A stretch of DNA of 34,713 nucleotides from Clostridia bacterium (GTDB lineage Bacteria; Bacillota; Clostridia; Christensenellales; Borkfalkiaceae), in the NCBI GenBank assembly GCA_017408045.1, contig JAFQVL010000050.1, forward strand, positions 1 to 34,713. Direction: 5' to 3'. Below the pieces are notes generated by a model. That model searched no databases, was not told the origin of the DNA, and was given only the letters and a program-made list of their open reading frames with translations. How positions within the stretch are numbered: the first letter of the stretch is position 1; the number at the start of each line of letters is the position of its first letter. This document shows positions 1-7,551 of this stretch, in pieces. The position numbers and the translations under genes were made by a program.

Positions 1-1
1 C

Positions 2-346
2 CTTAAAAAGGAAATGGGCAAGTTGCAGGCAAACCTTGGCGGTATCAAGAAGATGAAGGCTATGCCCGGCGTTATGTTCGTGGTAGACCCTCACAACGAA
101 GACATCGCAATCAAGGAAGCAAAGAAGCTCGGCATCAAGATCGTTGCAATCACCGACACGAACTGCGATCCCGATGAAATCGACTACGTAATCCCCGGCA
201 ACGACGACGCAATCCGCGCAATCAAGTTGATCTCTTCCGTAATTGCAAACGCAGTTATCGAAGCAAATCAGGGCGAAGAAGCGGTTGCTGCTCCTACAGA
301 AGTTGCAGAAGTTGCAGAAGAAGTTGCTACCGAAGAAAACGCGTAA
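2..346 (+). CDS. rpsB: 30S ribosomal protein S2, C-terminal part (5' end outside window)
   Basis: This is the C-terminal portion of S2, a structural protein of the small ribosomal subunit that helps recruit S1 and the mRNA. The reading frame is open from base 2, so the gene begins before the window. The stretch [20 protein letters not shown], the motif [18 protein letters not shown] and then AIRAIKL are the hallmark S2 segments. After these, the protein ends in an Ala/Glu/Val-rich acidic tail with a short [13 protein letters not shown] repeat, as is common in Clostridia. EF-Ts follows 48 bases downstream, which is the usual rpsB-tsf pair. The identification is secure; only the N-terminus is missing. 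Confidence 0.96.
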   Translation, partial: LKKEMGKLQANLGGIKKMKAMPGVMFVVDPHNEDIAIKEAKKLGIKIVAITDTNCDPDEIDYVIPGNDDAIRAIKLISSVIANAVIEANQGEEAVAAPTEVAEVAEEVATEENA

Positions 347-394
347 GTTTTCTTTGTAAAGAAAAAATTATAGAAAGATAAGGAGAATAGAATT

Positions 395-1288
395 ATGGCA
401 TTCACGGCTAAAGACGTAATGGCACTCCGCGCAAGAACGGACGCGGGCGTTATGGATTGCAAAAAGGCACTTACCGACGCAGACGGCGATATGGACAAGG
501 CGGCAGACCTCTTGAGAGAAAGAGGGATTGCAAAGGCTGCTAAGAAGGCGTCCCGTATTGCGGCAGAAGGTATCGTTTCCGCTTACGTAGACGGCAACGT
601 CGGCGTGTTGCTCGAACTCAACTGCGAATCCGACTTCGTTGCAAAGAACCCTCAGTTCTCTGAAATCGCAAACGTAATCGCAAAGGTTATCGTTGCTTGC
701 GACCCTGCAGACGTTGACGCGCTGCTTGCTTGCGAAGTTCCCGGCGAAGGCGCAGTAGAAGAATATTTGAAGAGCAAGATCGCCGTTATCGGTGAAAAGA
801 TTGCGGTTCGTCGTTTCACGAAGTACGTATCCAGCGGTTTCTTGGCTACCTACATCCACTTGGGTGGCAAGTTAGGCGTTATGCTTGACCTCGCTGGCGA
901 AAAGACGGAAGAGGCTGCAGAAGTTGCACACGAACTTACGTTGCAGGTTGCTTTCACGAAACCCGCTTTCATCACCAAGGATCAGGTTTCCGCAGAGGCG
1001 CTTGAAAAGGAAAAGGCTGTATTGAAGCAGCAGGCTATCAACGAAGGCAAACCCGAAGCAATCGCTGAAAAGATGGTTATGGGTAGAATTAAGAAATACT
1101 ACGAGGAAAACTGCCTTGTAGAGCAGGCGTTCATTAAGGACGACAGCGTGAAGGTTGCTGACCTTTTGAAGAAGGGCAACATCTCCGTTGCAAACTGCGT
1201 ATTCTACGTAATGGGCGAAGGTCTTGAAAAGAAGAGCGAAGACCTCAGCGAAGAAGTTGCAAAGCAGGTTGCTGCAATGAAGAACTAA
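395..1288 (+). CDS. tsf: Elongation factor Ts
   Basis: EF-Ts is the cytoplasmic guanine-nucleotide exchange factor that regenerates EF-Tu-GTP. The 297-residue protein has the N-terminal UBA-like module with the signature RTDAGVMDCKKAL near residues 12-24. The EF-Ts core follows, including NCESDFVAKN near residue 75. The ATG follows AAGGAGAATAGAATT, a good ribosome binding site. The gene lies directly downstream of rpsB and ends in a strong intrinsic terminator, so rpsB-tsf forms a transcription unit of its own. Length and motifs match the family. Confidence 0.97.
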   Translation: MAFTAKDVMALRARTDAGVMDCKKALTDADGDMDKAADLLRERGIAKAAKKASRIAAEGIVSAYVDGNVGVLLELNCESDFVAKNPQFSEIANVIAKVIVACDPADVDALLACEVPGEGAVEEYLKSKIAVIGEKIAVRRFTKYVSSGFLATYIHLGGKLGVMLDLAGEKTEEAAEVAHELTLQVAFTKPAFITKDQVSAEALEKEKAVLKQQAINEGKPEAIAEKMVMGRIKKYYEENCLVEQAFIKDDSVKVADLLKKGNISVANCVFYVMGEGLEKKSEDLSEEVAKQVAAMKN

Positions 1289-1307
1289 TCGCTTAAAAAG
1301 CATGAAG

Positions 1308-1340
1308 AAACCCGTGGAATTATCCACGGGTTTTTGTTTT
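1308..1340 (+). terminator. Intrinsic terminator after tsf
   Basis: CCCGTGGA (1311-1318) pairs with TCCACGGG (1323-1330) around the loop ATTA. A-T pairs flank the stem and a T-rich tract follows. It closes the rpsB-tsf unit. Confidence 0.92.
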
Positions 1341-1403
1341 ACAAAAAAACTTTGTTTTTTCAGGAATTTTTTTGAAAATAGTATAGATTTTTTTAAGGAA
1401 ATA

Positions 1404-1412
1404 TGGTACAAT
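1404..1412 (+). promoter_or_regulatory. Extended -10 promoter candidate for pyrH
   Basis: TGG directly precedes TACAAT (1407-1412), which gives an extended -10 element. The -35 region at the expected distance is poor. The site falls after the tsf terminator and 75 bases before pyrH. A short hairpin, ACCACCC pairing with GGGCGGT (about 1451-1470), lies between it and the pyrH ribosome binding site. The promoter assignment is an inference. Confidence 0.45.
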
Positions 1413-1487
1413 GGTAAAAATGAGTAAATGCGGCTTTTTTTAGGTGCGGAAACCACCCGAAAAGGGCGGTAAAAAAGGAGGAATTCC

Positions 1488-2195
1488 ATGCAACCCAAGT
1501 ACAAAAGAATTCTGTTGAAACTCTCTGGGGAGGCCTTGGCGGGCGAACAGCGCTTTGGGCTGAACCACGAGGTGATTGCTCCCGTTGTAGAGCAGATTGT
1601 GCAGCTGCATAAAATGGGCGTGCAGGTTGGCTTGGTTATCGGCGGCGGCAACTTTTGGCGCGGCAGACAGGGCACGAAGATGGACAGAACGACGGCGGAC
1701 CAAATGGGCATGCTGGCAACGGTAATGAACTCGCTGGCAATGATGGACGCCATCGAACAGCACGGCGTTCCTGTGCGCGTACAAACGGCGCTTGATATGA
1801 TTTCCTTGGCTGAGCCGTTTATCTTAAGAAAGGCTTTGCGGCACTTTGAAATGGGACGCATCGTCATCTTTGCTTGCGGTACGGGCAATCCGTATTGTTC
1901 GACGGATACGGCGGCGGCGCTCCGCGCGTGTGAAATTGACGCAGATATTCTGCTGATGGCAAAGAACGTCGACGGTATCTACGATTCCGACCCCAAAACC
2001 AACCCGAATGCGAAAAAATACGAATCACTCAAGTACGCCGACATTATCAACCGCGGCTTGAAGGTCATCGACTTTACGGCAGCGACCATGTGTATGGAGA
2101 ATAACGTCCCGACGCTTGCGTTCGGCTTGAATGAGGAAAACTCCATCGTTCGCGCGGTTTGCGGCGAGCAGCTGGGCACGATGATTTCCGTGTAA
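1488..2195 (+). CDS. pyrH: UMP kinase
   Basis: PyrH phosphorylates UMP to UDP with ATP, an essential step of pyrimidine nucleotide synthesis, and acts as a cytosolic hexamer. The 235-residue amino-acid-kinase fold shows KRILLKLSGEAL near the N-terminus, the glycine-rich VIGGGNFWRG near residue 54, TADQMGMLATVMNSLA, and GTGNPYCSTDTAAALRA near residue 131. The last is the UMP/ATP-binding loop; position +6 to +8 reads YCS where FFT is common. AAAGGAGG precedes the ATG. It starts the pyrH-frr-uppS-cdsA-dxr-rseP cluster, the standard Bacillota order. Confidence 0.97.
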   Translation: MQPKYKRILLKLSGEALAGEQRFGLNHEVIAPVVEQIVQLHKMGVQVGLVIGGGNFWRGRQGTKMDRTTADQMGMLATVMNSLAMMDAIEQHGVPVRVQTALDMISLAEPFILRKALRHFEMGRIVIFACGTGNPYCSTDTAAALRACEIDADILLMAKNVDGIYDSDPKTNPNAKKYESLKYADIINRGLKVIDFTAATMCMENNVPTLAFGLNEENSIVRAVCGEQLGTMISV

Positions 2196-2240
2196 TGAAA
2201 CGCGGTGAATTTCATAGAATATATTTAGGAGAATAGAAAA

Positions 2241-2813
2241 ATGATTGAAAACGAAAAGATTGAAGAGATGATGTTTGATTTGGAAGAAAGAGCGGAAAAG
2301 GCGCTCAATGCTTTGGAAGGGGAATACGCTGCGATTCGCGCAGGCAGAGCAAACCCCCGCATTTTGGATAGGATTGAAGTAGAGGCTTACGGCGGTATGT
2401 CGAAACTCATCGAGCTTGGCAACGTATCGGCGTTGGATGCTCGTTGTCTGCAAATTAACCTCTGGGATAAGTCCCTTTTGAAAGCGGTAGAAAAAGCGAT
2501 TTTGCAATCGAACATCGGTATCAACCCCACCAACGACGGTCAGGTAATCCGCCTCGTCTTCCCTGTGATGACCGAGGAGAGAAGAAAAGAGTTGGTAAAA
2601 CAGATTAAAAAGATGGGCGAAGAGGCTAAGGTGCAAATCCGCAACCAGCGCCGCGACGCTATGGACGTTTTGAAAAAGATGAAGACGGCAAAGGAATTGT
2701 CGGAAGATATGATTGCCGACTGCGAAGCAGAGGTGGAAAAGTTTATTTCCACGACGATGACCAAGCTGGAAGGCATTATCGCAGCCAAAGAAAAGGAGCT
2801 GCTTACCGTTTAA
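2241..2813 (+). CDS. frr: Ribosome recycling factor
   Basis: RRF works with EF-G to split post-termination ribosomes. The 190-residue protein, against about 185 for the family, carries YAAIRAGRANPRILDRIEVEAYG in domain I. The conserved GINPTNDGQVIRL lies at the middle, and the long helical KQIKKMGEEAKVQIRNQRRDA lies near the C-terminal half. A TTAGGAGAATAG ribosome binding site precedes the ATG. It lies 45 bases after pyrH and is probably cotranscribed with it. Nothing about it is odd. Confidence 0.97.
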   Translation: MIENEKIEEMMFDLEERAEKALNALEGEYAAIRAGRANPRILDRIEVEAYGGMSKLIELGNVSALDARCLQINLWDKSLLKAVEKAILQSNIGINPTNDGQVIRLVFPVMTEERRKELVKQIKKMGEEAKVQIRNQRRDAMDVLKKMKTAKELSEDMIADCEAEVEKFISTTMTKLEGIIAAKEKELLTV

Positions 2814-2853
2814 TGGCGGTGGATTTTGCTATAACGAATATGACTATGAAGGC

Positions 2854-2878
2854 GTGGGTGGCGATGATTGCCGCCCAC
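2854..2878 (+). other. Nine-base-pair hairpin in frr-uppS gap
   Basis: GTGGGTGGC (2854-2862) pairs with GCCGCCCAC (2870-2878), with one G-U pair, around the loop GATGATT. No T tract follows, so it is not a standard terminator. It ends about 14 bases before the uppS start and lies just 5' of its weak AAGG site. It could be an RNA processing site or affect translation; the function is unknown. Confidence 0.6.
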
Positions 2879-2892
2879 AATTAAGGTATCGC

Positions 2893-3606
2893 ATGAAAAA
2901 AGAACAAAAAAACATTGGCATCGTACCCCGCCACGTCGCAATCATCATGGACGGCAACGGTCGGTGGGCAAAATCTCGCTTACTCCCCCGAAACTTCGGG
3001 CATCAGCAGGGGGTTTCCCGTATGATCGGGCTGATGGAGCACGCCTACGATTTGGGTGTGGAATACGTCACCGTATACGCGCTGTCTACCGAGAACTTTA
3101 AACGCCCCAAGGAGGAGTTAGAAGGTCTGTATAATCTTGTTCGTAAGCATTTCGTGGAAGGTGTTCGCAGGGTCTGCGACCGCGGCGTCCGTCTGCGTGT
3201 CCTCGGCGACGTTTCGCTGTTGCCGCAAGATATTCAAGATTTGGTGCGTAAGGTTGAGGCGGATAGCGCACAATATGAGGGCAGAGGTGTGAATATCGCT
3301 CTTGCCTATGGCGCGCGCGCAGAAATCGTACGCGCGGCAAACGAAGCGATTGCCGAGGGGAAGCCGTTGACGGAGGAGAGCCTTTCCGATCGTCTATACA
3401 CGGCTGGGCAACCCGACCCCGACCTCATTATCCGTACGGGGAAGGAAAAACGGTTGTCGAACTTCTTACTGTATCAAGCGGCGTATGCAGAGTTGTATTT
3501 CTCTGATAAAATGTTCCCTGAATTTTCCGATGCTGATTTAGAGGAAGCGTTTGAGGAATACGCAAGGCGTACCCGTCGTTTCGGTAAGACGGACGAACAG
3601 CTGTAA
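2893..3606 (+). CDS. uppS: Undecaprenyl diphosphate synthase (cis-prenyltransferase)
   Basis: UppS condenses eight isopentenyl units onto farnesyl-PP to make C55 undecaprenyl-PP, the lipid carrier for peptidoglycan. The signature HVAIIMDGNGRWAK contains the catalytic Asp20, counted from the chosen start. YALSTENFKRP and the C-terminal PDPDLIIRTGKEKRLSNFLLYQAAYAEL segment complete the fold. ATG 2893 gives 237 residues, the normal size. A longer GTG start at 2854 would put the N-terminus inside a strong hairpin and has no ribosome binding site. The site for 2893 is weak (AAGG). cdsA follows 62 bases later. Confidence 0.95.
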   Translation: MKKEQKNIGIVPRHVAIIMDGNGRWAKSRLLPRNFGHQQGVSRMIGLMEHAYDLGVEYVTVYALSTENFKRPKEELEGLYNLVRKHFVEGVRRVCDRGVRLRVLGDVSLLPQDIQDLVRKVEADSAQYEGRGVNIALAYGARAEIVRAANEAIAEGKPLTEESLSDRLYTAGQPDPDLIIRTGKEKRLSNFLLYQAAYAELYFSDKMFPEFSDADLEEAFEEYARRTRRFGKTDEQL

Positions 3607-3668
3607 AAATGAGGTTAAACCAAAGAACGAGGTAGGGCGATTGCACGCCTATACATAGAGAAAAGAGT

Positions 3669-4595
3669 ATGAAACAACGCATTATATCGGGAATCGTTTA
3701 CGCAGCGCTGCTGCTGGGATTCTTTTTGGTAAAAATATTCGTACCGCAGCCTTGGGGCAATTTAGGCTTTGACGTCTTAATTTATTTTTGCTCGTTGGTG
3801 GGTACTTGGGAAATGCTGCGCGCAATGGACGCGTCCTTGGCGAAGGGCGTGAAGGGAATCGTGGCGGTGTTTTCGGTGGTTTGTATTCCCGTCTGCTCGA
3901 TTAGCGAGGCGTTTTGGGGGTACGGTATTCACGTCATAGCCATTTGCTTTTTCGTGTTGGCGCTTGCTTTGATTAGTTTGCTGATCTTTAAGAACGAGGA
4001 GTCCACGATGGAAAATATCGGCTGCGCATTCGTGTGCGCGCTGTACCCGACGTTGTTGCTGTGTCTGTTGATGCTTGCCAACCACTTAGGAGAAGACCCG
4101 ATCTTTATCCACGATAAACTGAATAATCCGTCCGAAGTCTTGGCAGATTCGACGCTTGCAATTTGTTTCATCTTCGTGGTTTCTCCGTTGTCGGACGTTG
4201 CGGCGTTCTTTACGGGAATGAGCCTTAGAAAGAAGTTCCCCAAAAAGCTTGCGCCCACCATCAGTCCGAACAAAACGGTGGTAGGTTTCATCGGCGGTCT
4301 GTTTGGCGGTATGCTTGCAGGTGCGGGGATCTATTTTGTGTATAATGCAATTTGTGGCTCGTTTGCGAATATGTATATACAGTTGCCTGTATATATCTTG
4401 CTGGGGCTTTTGTGTAGTATTGCCTCTTGCTTTGGCGACTTGGTGGAGAGCGCTATCAAGCGGCAGCGTGGCTTGAAGGATATGGGCAACATCATGCCCG
4501 GGCACGGCGGCGTTTTGGACCGTATCGACAGCACGCTGTTTGCGGCGGTGGTCGTTTACGTGGCATTTGCGTTGGTCAACGTGCTGGCGGTATAA
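3669..4595 (+). CDS. cdsA: Phosphatidate cytidylyltransferase (CDP-diacylglycerol synthase)
   Basis: CdsA makes CDP-diacylglycerol from phosphatidate and CTP, the branch point for bacterial phospholipids. The 308-residue integral membrane protein has about eight hydrophobic segments. Two signature regions are present: KKLAPTISPNKTVVGFIGG near residue 195, and the C-terminal GDLVESAIKRQRGLKDMGNIMPGHGGVLDRIDS, which has the conserved acidic and basic residues that bind CTP and Mg2+. It sits between uppS and dxr as in Bacillus. The split cardiolipin synthase near the window's end would use its product pathway. Confidence 0.95.
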   Translation: MKQRIISGIVYAALLLGFFLVKIFVPQPWGNLGFDVLIYFCSLVGTWEMLRAMDASLAKGVKGIVAVFSVVCIPVCSISEAFWGYGIHVIAICFFVLALALISLLIFKNEESTMENIGCAFVCALYPTLLLCLLMLANHLGEDPIFIHDKLNNPSEVLADSTLAICFIFVVSPLSDVAAFFTGMSLRKKFPKKLAPTISPNKTVVGFIGGLFGGMLAGAGIYFVYNAICGSFANMYIQLPVYILLGLLCSIASCFGDLVESAIKRQRGLKDMGNIMPGHGGVLDRIDSTLFAAVVVYVAFALVNVLAV

Positions 4596-4647
4596 GCTGA
4601 TTGGGCTGAACCAAAGCTAAAAATCCGAGTTTTCAACGGAGGATACA

Positions 4648-5793
4648 ATGAAGAAGATTGCATTAATCGGTTCGACGGGTTCTATCGGTAAACAAGTGTT
4701 GTCCGTCGTTCGTCGGCATAGTAATCAATATCAAATCGAAAGTTTGGTGGCGAATGCGTCCGCGGAATTGTTTTTACAGCAAGTGAAGGAATTTCGACCC
4801 AAGTATGCGGCGCTGGTAGACGAAGCGGCAGGTAGAGAAATTGCATCGCAAATCTCCGAAGGGGTGCGCTTTGGCTGCGGCAAGCAGGCAGCGCTGGAGG
4901 CGATTGCTTACGGCGAAATAGCGTTTGTTGCGGCTACCGGGTTTGCGGGTTTGCAATACTCGTTAGAGGCGATTAAGCAGGGGAAAGACCTTGCGCTTGC
5001 CAACAAGGAAACGCTGGTGTGCGGCGGCGAGCTGGTTATGGGGAATTTGCAGCAGGCAGGTACGCGTTTAATGCCTGTGGATAGCGAACATTCCGCCCTT
5101 TGGCAGGCGCTCCAATTCCGCATGAACGCTCCGTTTCGGCGGCTCGTTATCACCGCAAGCGGCGGCCCGTTCTACGGGGCAACGCGCGAGCAACTGGAAC
5201 GAGTAAGCCCTGCATCGGCGCTCAAGCATCCGACTTGGAATATGGGCGCGAAAATCACCATTGACAGCGCCACGCTGCTCAACAAGGGCTTAGAGGTCAT
5301 CGAGGCGAAGTGGCTGTACGATTGTCCGCTTGAAAAAATCCATACGGTGGTACACCCTGAAAGCATTATCCATTCGATGGTCGAATTTGAGGACTGTGCC
5401 GTGATGGCGCAGATGAGTTATCCGACCATGGAGCTGCCCATTCAGCTGGCGCTCACCTATCCCGATCGCCTGGATTGCGGCTTGAAACCGCTCGATTTCG
5501 AGGCGGTGGGAGCTTTGCATTTCAAGCCATTGCGGCGTAGCGATTTTCCCTGCTATGACCTGGCTTTAAAATCCATAGAAATGGGCGATAATTATCCCTG
5601 TGCGATGAACGGCGCGGGGGAAGTGGCGGTGCGTGCTTTCTTGGACGAAAAAATCCCCTTCTTGGCGATTTCCGACGTGATGGCGTACGCTATGGAAAAG
5701 ACGGCGAGGGCGAAAGCCGATTGCCTCGAAACGCTGCTGGCGACCGATGCTGCGGCGCGCGCGTACGCAACCGAATATATCGTAAAAAAGTAG
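4648..5793 (+). CDS. dxr: 1-deoxy-D-xylulose 5-phosphate reductoisomerase
   Basis: Dxr converts DXP to methylerythritol phosphate using NADPH, the first committed step of the non-mevalonate isoprenoid pathway that feeds UppS. The 381-residue enzyme begins with the NADPH-binding GSTGSIGKQ (residues 8-16). The active-site stretches are VDSEHSALWQAL, ASGGPF, and TWNMGAKITIDSATLLNKGLEVIEA, which carries metal and substrate ligands. CGGAGGATACA before ATG is a good ribosome binding site. The stop lies 3 bases before the proposed rseP start, so the two genes are tightly coupled. Confidence 0.97.
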   Translation: MKKIALIGSTGSIGKQVLSVVRRHSNQYQIESLVANASAELFLQQVKEFRPKYAALVDEAAGREIASQISEGVRFGCGKQAALEAIAYGEIAFVAATGFAGLQYSLEAIKQGKDLALANKETLVCGGELVMGNLQQAGTRLMPVDSEHSALWQALQFRMNAPFRRLVITASGGPFYGATREQLERVSPASALKHPTWNMGAKITIDSATLLNKGLEVIEAKWLYDCPLEKIHTVVHPESIIHSMVEFEDCAVMAQMSYPTMELPIQLALTYPDRLDCGLKPLDFEAVGALHFKPLRRSDFPCYDLALKSIEMGDNYPCAMNGAGEVAVRAFLDEKIPFLAISDVMAYAMEKTARAKADCLETLLATDAAARAYATEYIVKK

Positions 5794-5796
5794 TGA

Positions 5797-7089
5797 GTGT
5801 GTGAGAATTTGAACAAAGTATTGGCAATTGATTTTGCGGCGTTTGGACAATGGATAGGCGGTATCTTGCTGGCGGTGTTGATTTTGCTGGCGATGATTAC
5901 CATTCACGAATTTGGGCACTATCTTTCGGGTAAGTTGCTCAATTTCCGTATCACGGAATTTTCGATAGGCTTTGGCCCTGCTATCTTCAAAAAGCGCAGT
6001 AAAAAAACGGGAGAACTTTTTGCGGTGCGTATCATTCCCTTGGGCGGCTATTGCGCCTTTGACGGGGAAGATTACGAGGAAGACGACTTACCCGAAGGGG
6101 AAAGCGCGCAAACGGTGCAAGCCCCCTTTACCGAATTGTTGGAAGGCGAAGAGGGCGCAAAAGACCCTACCGTGTCTGCAACGAGCCCTGCGCCAACCCA
6201 AGAGGAGGAATATCCGCAGCCGAAAGGGGAGCGATTTAACGACCAAGCCCCTTGGAAACGGATTATCGTGCTGGTGTCGGGCGCGCTGATGAATTACCTG
6301 CTTGCCCTCGTATTGTTGCTGATTATGTGCTTTTCCTACGGTGTGCCGATGTGCATTACCGTACCCGTAGGGTACAAGGGGGAAAAGCTTACCCCGACGG
6401 CTTGGGAAACCCCTACCGTAGAGGCGCTCGATATTCTCGTGTCCATTGAGGGCAGGGAGATTGATATGTATACCGACTGTATGGACGCCCTTGCGGGGAA
6501 AAAGGCGGGGGATACCGTTTCCGTTGTGGTGTACCGTCTGTACGAGGAAACGGTCGACGGCAATACCGTGCGCGGTTGGAGAGAGAAAGAGGTATTGCTT
6601 ACCCTGCTTACGGACGGGGATTTTTCCAGCTCGGCGGATATGGAGAAACTGGAAAAGACCATTGGTTTGTCGATTGCTACGCAATCGGTAAGGCGGGATT
6701 TTTGGCATACCGTGGGCGGAGCGTTTGAATATTCGGGCGAAATGGCGACTTCCGTTTTGCGGACGTTGGGGGAATTGATTACGGGCGCGTTCGGGGATAA
6801 GACCGCGGACGTCGTGGGCGGACCAATTTCCATGATCGGTCAGACGGCGCAGATTGCCAGCGCAAGTCCCTTCTCCTTCCTCTACGTCGCCTCGTTTATC
6901 GGGGTAAACCTTGCCGTGTTCAATCTGTTGCCCGTGCCTGCCTTGGACGGCTGTAAGGTGATTTTCTGTATCATTGAATGGATACGCAAAAAGCCCGTCA
7001 ACCGCAAGGTAGAGGCGATTATCAACTTCGCAGGGATTGTCTTGCTGTTTGGCTTTGCCATTTTGATTGACTTGTTAAAACTTTTCTAA
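5797..7089 (+). CDS. rseP: RseP-family site-2 (intramembrane) zinc metalloprotease
   Basis: This membrane protease cleaves within transmembrane segments, typically of anti-sigma factors or signal-peptide remnants (RasP/RseP family). With the GTG start it has 430 residues. The zinc motif HEFGH is at 37-41 in the first helix, a PDZ domain follows the second helix, and NLLPVPALDG, with the third zinc ligand, lies near residue 385. An acidic Pro/Glu-rich insertion covers about residues 97-145, between the GGYCAFDGED strand and the next membrane segment; most relatives have only a short loop there. The start is uncertain: GTG 5797 lacks a clear site, while TTG 5809 follows GTGAGAA. A terminator follows. 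Confidence 0.93.
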   Translation: MCENLNKVLAIDFAAFGQWIGGILLAVLILLAMITIHEFGHYLSGKLLNFRITEFSIGFGPAIFKKRSKKTGELFAVRIIPLGGYCAFDGEDYEEDDLPEGESAQTVQAPFTELLEGEEGAKDPTVSATSPAPTQEEEYPQPKGERFNDQAPWKRIIVLVSGALMNYLLALVLLLIMCFSYGVPMCITVPVGYKGEKLTPTAWETPTVEALDILVSIEGREIDMYTDCMDALAGKKAGDTVSVVVYRLYEETVDGNTVRGWREKEVLLTLLTDGDFSSSADMEKLEKTIGLSIATQSVRRDFWHTVGGAFEYSGEMATSVLRTLGELITGAFGDKTADVVGGPISMIGQTAQIASASPFSFLYVASFIGVNLAVFNLLPVPALDGCKVIFCIIEWIRKKPVNRKVEAIINFAGIVLLFGFAILIDLLKLF

Positions 7090-7098
7090 AAAATTTCG

Positions 7099-7133
7099 GC
7101 TGTCAAGTAAAAATGCTTGACAGCCTGTTTTTT
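7099..7133 (+). terminator. Intrinsic terminator after rseP, overlapping the next promoter
   Basis: GCTGTCAAG (7099-7107) pairs perfectly with CTTGACAGC (7116-7124), and TGTTTTTT follows. The 3' arm contains the -35 hexamer of the ylxM promoter. Confidence 0.92.
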
Positions 7134-7145
7134 ATCGTGTATAAT
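7117..7145 (+). promoter_or_regulatory. Consensus sigma-A promoter for ylxM-ffh
   Basis: TTGACA (7117-7122), a 17-base spacer and TATAAT (7140-7145) match the consensus exactly. The -35 is embedded in the 3' arm of the rseP terminator stem. The start codon of ylxM is about 25 bases beyond the likely transcription start. Confidence 0.93.
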
Positions 7146-7176
7146 AGACGAGGAATATGGGGGAGGGCGCAAAGAT

Positions 7177-7542
7177 ATGAAAGAAGATTTGCATTTTTTG
7201 CGGCTGTGGGATCTGTATTCGCCGCTGCTGACGGTGACCCAACGGGAGATTACTGACCTGTATTTTAACTACGACCTTTCCTTGGGGGAAATCGCCGAAC
7301 AAAAAGGGGTTTCCCGTCAAAGCGTTTCCGACTGCCTGCAAAAATGCAGAAAACAGCTGGAAAAGTATGAGGAAAAGCTGCAACTGGATAGGGCGCTGAC
7401 CGAACTGACGGAAGAGTATTCCGCTTACACGGCAACGGTAGCGCGCTGGATAGCGGCAAAGAGAAAAACCGATCCGCAATTCTCTGCGGACTTGGATGAG
7501 TTGGAAATTGCTTTGAAAAAAGCGCAGGCGGTGTTTAGTTAA
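7177..7542 (+). CDS. ylxM: YlxM-family (UPF0122) HTH protein, SRP-associated
   Basis: YlxM is a small helix-turn-helix protein encoded next to ffh in Bacillota; homologues modulate signal recognition particle assembly. ATG 7177 gives 121 residues and follows GGGGGAGGG. The sigma-4-like HTH runs through LTVTQREITDLYFNYDLSLGEIAEQKGVSRQSVSDCLQKCRKQLEKYEEKL, near residues 20-70. A charged helical C-terminus follows. It ends 9 bases before ffh and shares the consensus promoter at 7117-7145. Confidence 0.93.
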   Translation: MKEDLHFLRLWDLYSPLLTVTQREITDLYFNYDLSLGEIAEQKGVSRQSVSDCLQKCRKQLEKYEEKLQLDRALTELTEEYSAYTATVARWIAAKRKTDPQFSADLDELEIALKKAQAVFS

Positions 7543-7551
7543 GGAGAAAGA

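Noticed and set aside
872..1888. Antisense open frame spanning tsf and pyrH
   Set aside because: It crosses a strong terminator and lies opposite two certain genes.
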